Shown here one piece after another: positions 63,044 to 64,000 of a stretch of DNA of 64,000 nucleotides. The number at the start of each line of letters is the position of its first letter. The first letter of the stretch is position 1. Under the pieces are notes generated by a model. The model saw only the letters and a program-made list of their open reading frames with translations. It searched no databases and was not told where the DNA came from. The stretch spans positions 239,320 through 303,319 of the forward strand of contig NZ_DASZBH010000012.1 in the NCBI RefSeq assembly GCF_035944355.1, in the 5' to 3' direction. The translations under genes and the position numbers were made by a program. This stretch comes from Frateuria_A sp035944355. GTDB lineage: Bacteria > Pseudomonadota > Gammaproteobacteria > Xanthomonadales > Rhodanobacteraceae.

Positions 63044-63250
63044 ATGCAGCAGTTCATTCCGTTCGAAGACGAGTGGGAGATGTTGGAGCGGCTCGATCCC
63101 TCGCAACTGGTCCCTTACCGAGTAGATCTCCCTTGCCGCCGCGCCGCGGGCGCTCAGCGCACCGTGCCGACATCGCCCTCGATGGTCAGCGCATCACCCG
63201 TCTGCGCGCCGATGTTGCGCGCGGTGCCGGCCGCCAATTCGAGGACGTAA
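63044..63250 (+). CDS. small hypothetical protein with a strong Shine-Dalgarno
   Basis: A 68-residue frame beginning MQQFIPFEDEWEMLERLDPS. AGGAGG lies 9 bases before ATG 63044, unusually strong for this window. The acidic/aromatic first 35 residues (up to DLPCRRAAG) look like a real small protein. The last 32 are the antisense of the DUF192 gene, with which it overlaps convergently by 97 bases. Either the gene truly overlaps, or its natural end has been lost by a frameshift near 63150. Function unknown. Confidence 0.5.
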   Translation: MQQFIPFEDEWEMLERLDPSQLVPYRVDLPCRRAAGAQRTVPTSPSMVSASPVCAPMLRAVPAANSRT

Positions 63251-63603
63251 CGCGCCGGCGCATCGCTCGGGTAGCTCGGGCACGGATCGGCCTTGCACGG
63301 CGGCACGTCCAGCTGCATCGAGACCAGCTTGCGGTCGGCGTCGAAATAGAGGATGTCCAGCGGCACCAGCGTGTTCTTCATCCAGAACCAGCGCGGCTCC
63401 GAATCCGGAAACACGAACAGCATGCTGTGATCGGACGGCAGCTGCGTACGCATCATCAAGCCGTGCTCACGGCTGGCGTCGTCGGTGGCCAACTCGGTGG
63501 AAAAGTGGTGTCCGTGCAGTTCCACTGCTGGCGCGGATGCGCGTTGCGCCGCCGCGGCGCAGCCGGCAGCCAGCAGCAGGAGCACAAACAGGGTGGATTT
63601 CAT
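63154..63603 (-). CDS. DUF192-family lipoprotein
   Basis: A 149-residue protein. Signal FVLLLLAAGC with a clear lipobox (LAAGC, Cys15), so the mature form should be lipidated. The DUF192 domain shows STELATDDASREHGLMMRTQ, MLFVFPDSEPRWFWMKNTLV and LDILYFDADRKLVSMQLDVP, then ARYVLELAAGTARNIGAQTG. Function of the family is unknown. Start at MKSTLF; a Met five codons upstream is possible. It is divergent from the rRNA promoter region. Confidence 0.92.
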   Translation of the reverse strand: MKSTLFVLLLLAAGCAAAAQRASAPAVELHGHHFSTELATDDASREHGLMMRTQLPSDHSMLFVFPDSEPRWFWMKNTLVPLDILYFDADRKLVSMQLDVPPCKADPCPSYPSDAPARYVLELAAGTARNIGAQTGDALTIEGDVGTVR

Positions 63604-63687
63604 CGCCGCATCCTTCATGCATGAGGGAGCGTTCGAGTGTAGCGGTTGAACGGCGACCAACGGAGCGAGAAAAAACTCGACGCCCCC

Positions 63688-63716
63688 TTCACAGGACGCG
63701 CCAGCGGCGCTATGAT
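63688..63716 (+). promoter_or_regulatory. upstream promoter of the rRNA operon
   Basis: TTCACA, 17 bases, TATGAT. First of two tandem promoters facing right. Confidence 0.55.
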
Positions 63717-63783
63717 TCTCGCCCCTTCGACGAGCGCCTCGCGAAGGGCTCCCACTCCGCTGAAAAACAACCTCACGAAGGTG

Positions 63784-63811
63784 TTGACGGGCAGAGAAAG
63801 GGATGTAGAAT
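63784..63811 (+). promoter_or_regulatory. main promoter of the rRNA operon
   Basis: TTGACG, 16 bases, TAGAAT, preceded by an A-rich segment (GAAAAACAA, about 63760) that may act as an UP element and followed by a GC-rich discriminator. Confidence 0.7.
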
Positions 63812-63870
63812 GGGCGGCTCACCCGGGACGAAAGGTCTCGGGGCGATCTGAAGAACAGGTCGCAAGTGAT

Positions 63871-63882
63871 TGATCTTTGACA
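63871..63882 (+). promoter_or_regulatory. boxA antitermination element of the rRNA leader
   Basis: TGATCTTTGACA, compared with E. coli rrn boxA TGCTCTTTAACA: ten of twelve bases agree. Located 60 bases after the promoter, as expected for NusB/S10 antitermination. Confidence 0.65.
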
Positions 63883-64000
63883 GTGTGCGCAGGTGACTTG
63901 TGTGGGCGCCTTGCGGTGGCTGGATGACTGTCCAACCAATGCAAGCGTCCAACCTAAGAGTCAAATTAAAAGCTTGACGTTTACGGTTGGGTTCAACGCT

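Larger units (their letters stand above)
63604..64000 (+). promoter_or_regulatory. rRNA operon promoter and leader region (16S gene beyond the window)
   Basis: No protein-coding frame is supported. Two promoters, TTCACA-N17-TATGAT (63688-63716) and TTGACG-N16-TAGAAT (63784-63811), precede a transcribed leader with a boxA. The sequence runs to the window edge without reaching the conserved 16S start (AGAGTTTGAT). A GC-rich discriminator (GGGCGGC) after the second -10 fits stringent control. Confidence 0.72.

Overview
The window is about 68 percent G+C by eye and tightly packed. Its gene order matches the Xanthomonadales, most likely Rhodanobacteraceae (Rhodanobacter, Dyella, Luteibacter type). 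This is an inference from family content: short-LID adenylate kinase, PPi-type phosphofructokinase beside a proton-pumping pyrophosphatase, an Oar-like TonB receptor, the cutA-dsbD-tlpA-aroQ-accB order and the rubredoxin/thiE/hemL block. It is ordinary chromosome. I see no phage, IS element, tRNA or CRISPR array. An rRNA operon leader begins at the right edge, and the 16S gene lies just outside.

Layout. 1-4850 (minus): start of accB, aroQ, a TlpA-type thioredoxin, dsbD with a duplicated alpha domain, an EamA exporter and cutA. 4917-7207: groES-groEL with a sigma32-like promoter, a sigma70 promoter and a CIRCE operator; a 100-bp inverted-repeat element separates the two genes. 7208-20000: an ABC exporter, a small secreted protein, a decayed gltD-like fragment, an LtaS/OpgB-like phosphoglycerol transferase, glnE, a GNAT/ELM1 pair, a RutE-type nitroreductase, yceI, a Yip1 protein and a zinc-finger protein. 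20054-27618: a lipopolysaccharide/surface glycan block (GT4, O-antigen ligase-like, GT2, GT4, polysaccharide deacetylase, LpxL-type acyltransferase, Kdo transferase waaA). 27712-34300: tolC, pcm-like methyltransferase, TetR regulator, ferritin-like protein, a deletion scar of a quinone-oxidoreductase/LysR pair, ppa and a MocR regulator. 34433-41684: Oar-like TonB receptor, HTH regulator, 2OG-Fe(II) oxygenase and S9 prolyl oligopeptidase. 41876-48176: hppA, RcnB-like protein, PPi-phosphofructokinase, adk and mpl. The mpl gene carries an in-frame palindromic insertion. 48205-51478: an ABC permease/ATPase pair and an SDR enzyme.

The most interesting locus is 51521-58352. Six minus-strand genes stand in the order and with the protein types of the Pseudomonas fapABCDEF functional-amyloid operon: small exported protein, three-repeat secreted protein, larger three-repeat secreted protein, C39 peptidase, exported accessory protein, and an outer-membrane beta-barrel with an N-terminal coiled coil. 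A near-perfect sigma54 promoter lies about 33 bp before the first gene, with repeated GGTGTTACAG motifs further upstream. A convergent sigma54 activator with intact GAFTGA sits at the far end of the cluster and has a perfect TGTGA-N6-TCACA (CRP/Clp) site upstream. I infer a Clp -> enhancer-binding protein -> sigma54 -> amyloid secretion cascade.

58462-64000: class III aminotransferase, glyoxalase I, HAD hydrolase, hemL, thiE, rubredoxin, a small unknown ORF, a DUF192 lipoprotein and the rRNA promoter/leader. Many long open frames antisense to these genes are GC-rich shadows and are left out.
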